Below, piece by piece: positions 7,305 through 9,617 of a DNA stretch of 9,617 bases. Source of the DNA: Bacillota bacterium (lineage in GTDB: Bacteria; Bacillota; Clostridia; Acetivibrionales; DSM-1351); the NCBI GenBank assembly GCA_023436515.1, contig JAEZIV010000093.1, forward strand, positions 1-9,617. Reading direction: 5' to 3'. The notes under the pieces are model-generated. The model was given only the letters and a program-made list of their open reading frames with translations, did no database searches and was not told where the DNA came from. The position numbers were made by a program, and so were the translations under genes. The first letter of the stretch is position 1. Each line of letters opens with the position of its first letter.

Positions 7305-8255
7305 TTATCTGGTAATTTCCTTATCATGGTTCATGAATTGTTCCAGTTCCCTCCTGCCCGGCAGTCCTTCTATATCACCGGAGGTGGTTATTGCGAAAGC
7401 TCCCATTATATTTCCTATCCTGCCGCATTCTTTAATTCCTTTTCCTTCAAGAATACCTGCAAGAAAGCCTGCATTAAAGGCATCTCCTGCACCTATGGGA
7501 TCGACCTTCTTGCCGACTTCAACAGCATTTATCCTATGCCTGGATTTCCTGTCTGCTACCCAACAGCCCTCAGCTCCCATTTTTAGGGCTACCCTGCCTA
7601 CCCCTAATTCCAATAATTTATCAATTAGTCTCTCAGGATTGCTTTCTCCTAAAATAATTTCTCCTTCGTCAACACCTGAGAGCACAATATCAGCATATGG
7701 TATAATTTCATTCAGTACCCTGGAAGCCTGCTCCCTGCTCCAAAGTTTGAGACGTATATTGGGGTCAAAACTTATCAGAACCCCATTTTCCTTGGCCGTC
7801 CTTATTGACGACCATATGGTTTCCAGACAAGTAGTATTTAGTGCTGGTGTTATACCGGTAATATGAAGGATTTTCGCATTCCTGATATATTCCGGATCAA
7901 TATCCTCCGGCCTGAGCATGCTGGCTGCCGAACCTTTCCTGTAGTAGTACACCCGGGTTTCCATACCTTCGAATATTTCCTTAAACATAATTCCTGTGGG
8001 TGCATTTGTATCTGTCCGAACCTGAGATACATCGACCCCTTCAGCTCTGATTTCTCTTAGAATGAACTGTCCGAATTCGTCATCGCCAATTTTGCTTATC
8101 CACCCACAACTATGTCCCAGCCTGCTCAATGCAATTGCAGTATTGCTCTCAGCTCCTGCGATTCTTTTTTTGAAGCTGTCCACATACCTTAAAGGACCGT
8201 TTTGTCCGGGGCTGAAAAGTACAAGTGTTTCACCTACCGTTACAACTTCAGGCAT
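7305..8255 (-). CDS. kdgK: 2-keto-3-deoxy-gluconate/-galactonate kinase (PfkB family)
   Basis: A 316-residue ribokinase/PfkB-fold sugar kinase. It phosphorylates the 6-position of 2-keto-3-deoxy-aldonate with ATP and so feeds the adjacent aldolase. Visible landmarks are the N-terminal GETLVLF strand (8-14), PfkB signature 1 around AGAESNTAIALSRLG (33-47), the substrate lid with YYYRKGSAAS (103-112), the FDPNIRLKLW segment characteristic of KDG kinases (163-172), KMGAEG (225-230) in the nucleotide site, and signature 2 DPIGAGDAFNAGF with the anion hole GAGD and catalytic base D258. The start ATG has GGTGG seven bases upstream. It follows the mutarotase gene by 67 bases and precedes the aldolase by 20, consistent with co-transcription. 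Gluco versus galacto preference cannot be read from the sequence. Other PfkB sugar kinases are less likely, given the neighbours and the DPN-R-LW motif. Confidence 0.92.
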   Translation of the reverse strand: MPEVVTVGETLVLFSPGQNGPLRYVDSFKKRIAGAESNTAIALSRLGHSCGWISKIGDDEFGQFILREIRAEGVDVSQVRTDTNAPTGIMFKEIFEGMETRVYYYRKGSAASMLRPEDIDPEYIRNAKILHITGITPALNTTCLETIWSSIRTAKENGVLISFDPNIRLKLWSREQASRVLNEIIPYADIVLSGVDEGEIILGESNPERLIDKLLELGVGRVALKMGAEGCWVADRKSRHRINAVEVGKKVDPIGAGDAFNAGFLAGILEGKGIKECGRIGNIMGAFAITTSGDIEGLPGRRELEQFMNHDKEITR

Positions 8256-8322
8256 CAGCTTTCCACCTTTCTTGAAAATTTATATGGAGCAGTACACCTT
8301 TTATCACTTCCAAAAATCTTTC

Positions 8323-8757
8323 CTAATCTTCAGCTACAATTCCCTTTTTTAGGATTACATTTGCAAAGCGTGCTTTTTCTCCAGTAGCCACAACTGTATA
8401 TGCTTTTTTAGCTCTTTCATAAAACTCAAATCTCTCCATATATTCAAATTCACTGAAGTCCTCATTATACTTTTTTACGCAGCAGTAATAATCGTCCCAA
8501 ATTACCGGCTTGTAGGGATTACCGGGAGTAACAGCCATTAATACCACAGGATGCTTAACTGCATAATCCAATGGGAAAAGCTTCATAACGGCATCGAGTA
8601 TCTCCGGTATACCGTGACCGTCACAGCGTATAAGCTTTTTAGCCGTACTTGATGCGGGAAAGTTTCGGTCTGCAAAAACTATTTCATCACCATGTCCCAT
8701 TTCCATCAAAACCTTCATCAAGTCGGGTGATATAATTGATGGGATACCCTTTAACAC
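8323..8757 (-). CDS. fucU: FucU/RbsD-family sugar mutarotase
   Basis: A 144-residue member of the RbsD/FucU family, whose members interconvert the alpha and beta (or pyranose and furanose) forms of free sugars in the cytoplasm. The core is LKGIPSIISPDLMKVLMEMG followed by HGDE (H22), then VFADRNFPAS (D30), CDGHGIPEILDA (about 45-56) and the C-terminal YTVVATGEKARFANVILKKG block (Y120). These match the FucU branch better than RbsD. The start is set at GTG 8757, with GGGAG seven bases upstream. The frame is open to an ATG at 8868, but that start would add 37 non-homologous residues and overlap the dehydratase gene. In this operon the likely substrate is a galactose- or fucose-like aldose rather than the aldonate itself. 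That is an inference, and fucU is a family label. Confidence 0.88.
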   Translation of the reverse strand: MLKGIPSIISPDLMKVLMEMGHGDEIVFADRNFPASSTAKKLIRCDGHGIPEILDAVMKLFPLDYAVKHPVVLMAVTPGNPYKPVIWDDYYCCVKKYNEDFSEFEYMERFEFYERAKKAYTVVATGEKARFANVILKKGIVAED

Positions 8758-8764
8758 ATGAACA

Positions 8765-8772
8765 CTCCCTTC
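8765..8772 (-). promoter_or_regulatory. Ribosome binding site fixing the GTG start of the mutarotase
   Basis: GAAGGGAG is followed by seven bases and then GTG 8757, where homology to FucU begins (LKGI). It rules out the longer in-frame start at 8868. Confidence 0.7.
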
Positions 8773-8806
8773 TATTCTATATTTTGTTCGTCCCAGACGT
8801 AACGGT

Positions 8807-9617
8807 TTACCATTCTGCCGGGCTGCCGTCAGCCAATCTCCAAACTGGGTTCTTCCAGTTGTGACCAATCTTTGCCATTTCCCTCACTTTTTCTTCATTG
8901 ATTTCAATTCCTAAACCAGGCTTGTTCAGCTTGTTTATGTATCCATCCTTATAATCAAAGACAGATGGATCGGTAAGGTAATCAAGGAGATCAGACCCCT
9001 GATTATAGTGGATTCCCAAGCTCTGTTCCTGTATGAAAACATTCGGTGTACAAAAATCCAGCTGAACACAGGAGGCAAGCGCGATGGGCCCAAGAGGGCA
9101 ATGGGGAGCAACAGCGACATCGTAGGCTTCTGCCATAGCGGCGATTTTTTTGACCTCTAGAATACCACCGGCATGACTTAAATCTGGTTGTATAATATCT
9201 ACACCACCATTGTGAAGCATGTTTTTAAAGCCCCAACGAGTATAATTCCTTTCACCTGTCGCTATCGGTGTGGATGTGTGTCTTCGGAGTTCTGCAAAAG
9301 CCTCCTCATTTTCAGTTAAAACCGGTTCTTCAATAAACATTAATCTAAGCGGTTCAAGTTCCTTCATAAGAACCCTTGCCATGGCTTTATGCACTCTTCC
9401 ATGAAAATCAAGGGCAATATCCATTTTATATCCCAATACATCCCGGATGGATTGCACTCTGTCAATGACATCCTGAATTACCTTGAAATTATCAATCCAG
9501 GCTATTTCCGGTGTGGCATTCATCTTTAAGGCAGTATAGCCTTGTTCATATTTTTCCTTTGCTGCTGCTGCTACGTCCTTCGGCCTGTCTCCGCCAATCC
9601 AGCAGTATACTTTCAGC
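8807..9617 (-). CDS. dgoD: D-galactonate dehydratase-type enolase-superfamily enzyme, N-terminus outside window
   Basis: 269 residues are visible of an expected 380 or so; roughly 110 N-terminal residues lie beyond 9617. By family, it removes water from D-galactonate to give 2-keto-3-deoxy-galactonate, using Mg2+ and enolate chemistry. The visible part starts in LKVYCWIGGDRP, the lead-in to the barrel. It contains ALDFHGR (metal-ligand Asp about residue 70 of the visible part, general-acid His about 72), FIEEPV and TGER (metal-binding Glu), IIQPDLSHAGG, and the APHCPLGPIA loop with the catalytic His (about 172). The tail GHNWKNPVWRLADGSPAEW resembles the end of E. coli DgoD closely. It is the first visible gene of the operon, 49 bases before the mutarotase start. 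A related gluconate- or altronate-type dehydratase is possible, but the DFHGR and PHCPLGPIALA motifs favour galactonate. Confidence 0.9.
   Translation of the reverse strand, partial: LKVYCWIGGDRPKDVAAAAKEKYEQGYTALKMNATPEIAWIDNFKVIQDVIDRVQSIRDVLGYKMDIALDFHGRVHKAMARVLMKELEPLRLMFIEEPVLTENEEAFAELRRHTSTPIATGERNYTRWGFKNMLHNGGVDIIQPDLSHAGGILEVKKIAAMAEAYDVAVAPHCPLGPIALASCVQLDFCTPNVFIQEQSLGIHYNQGSDLLDYLTDPSVFDYKDGYINKLNKPGLGIEINEEKVREMAKIGHNWKNPVWRLADGSPAEW

Noticed and set aside
7333..7866. Plus-strand ORF of 177 codons opposite the kinase
   Set aside because: The kinase frame carries all PfkB motifs. The plus frame is Pro/Ser-rich, typical of an antisense shadow.
8758..8868. Longer N-terminus for the mutarotase starting at ATG 8868
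   Set aside because: It would overlap the dehydratase gene by 62 bases and add non-homologous residues; GTG 8757 has a proper ribosome site at the family start.

Overview
The window looks like a low-to-moderate GC Firmicute of the clostridial type. Genes have strong AGGAGG-like ribosome binding sites, some start at GTG, and the spacers are AT-rich. I have not identified the species. Every convincing gene is on the minus strand, so the window reads biologically from right to left.

Right part (9617 to 6628): a compact sugar-acid operon. In transcription order it holds the C-terminal two thirds of a D-galactonate dehydratase-type enolase-superfamily enzyme (cut by the window edge), a FucU/RbsD-family sugar mutarotase, a PfkB-family 2-keto-3-deoxy-gluconate/galactonate kinase, and a KDPG/KDPGal aldolase. 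The spacers are 49, 67 and 20 bases. The three enzymes form a De Ley-Doudoroff/Entner-Doudoroff type route: aldonate to 2-keto-3-deoxy-aldonate, then the 6-phosphate, then pyruvate plus glyceraldehyde-3-phosphate. The mutarotase acts on free aldoses, so it suggests that the starting compound is a sugar oxidised by enzymes outside the window.

Middle (6627 to 5855): about 770 bases without a recognised gene. The right side is AT-rich and holds one imperfect hairpin that may end the sugar operon. At 6296-6268 there is a good sigma-A type promoter, TTGAGT-17-TATAAT, pointing left. From its predicted start (~6261) to the next gene is about 400 bases. This leader is richer in GC than its flanks and can form several nested helices, so it may be a structured regulatory RNA or a relic of one. 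It also holds a 30-codon ORF just upstream of the next gene.

Left part (5854 to 1, running off the edge): one giant uninterrupted ORF of at least 1951 codons. It encodes an N-terminal zinc ribbon, a DUF4011 domain, a superfamily 1 DNA/RNA helicase whose Walker A and B motifs are about 900 residues apart, a Vsr/MTES_1575-like endonuclease domain and a DUF3320-like tail. This architecture matches the single-gene antiphage candidates known as Hhe (DUF4011-helicase-Vsr). The helicase-nuclease and its long leader are the most interesting part of the window; the sugar operon is ordinary metabolism beside it.
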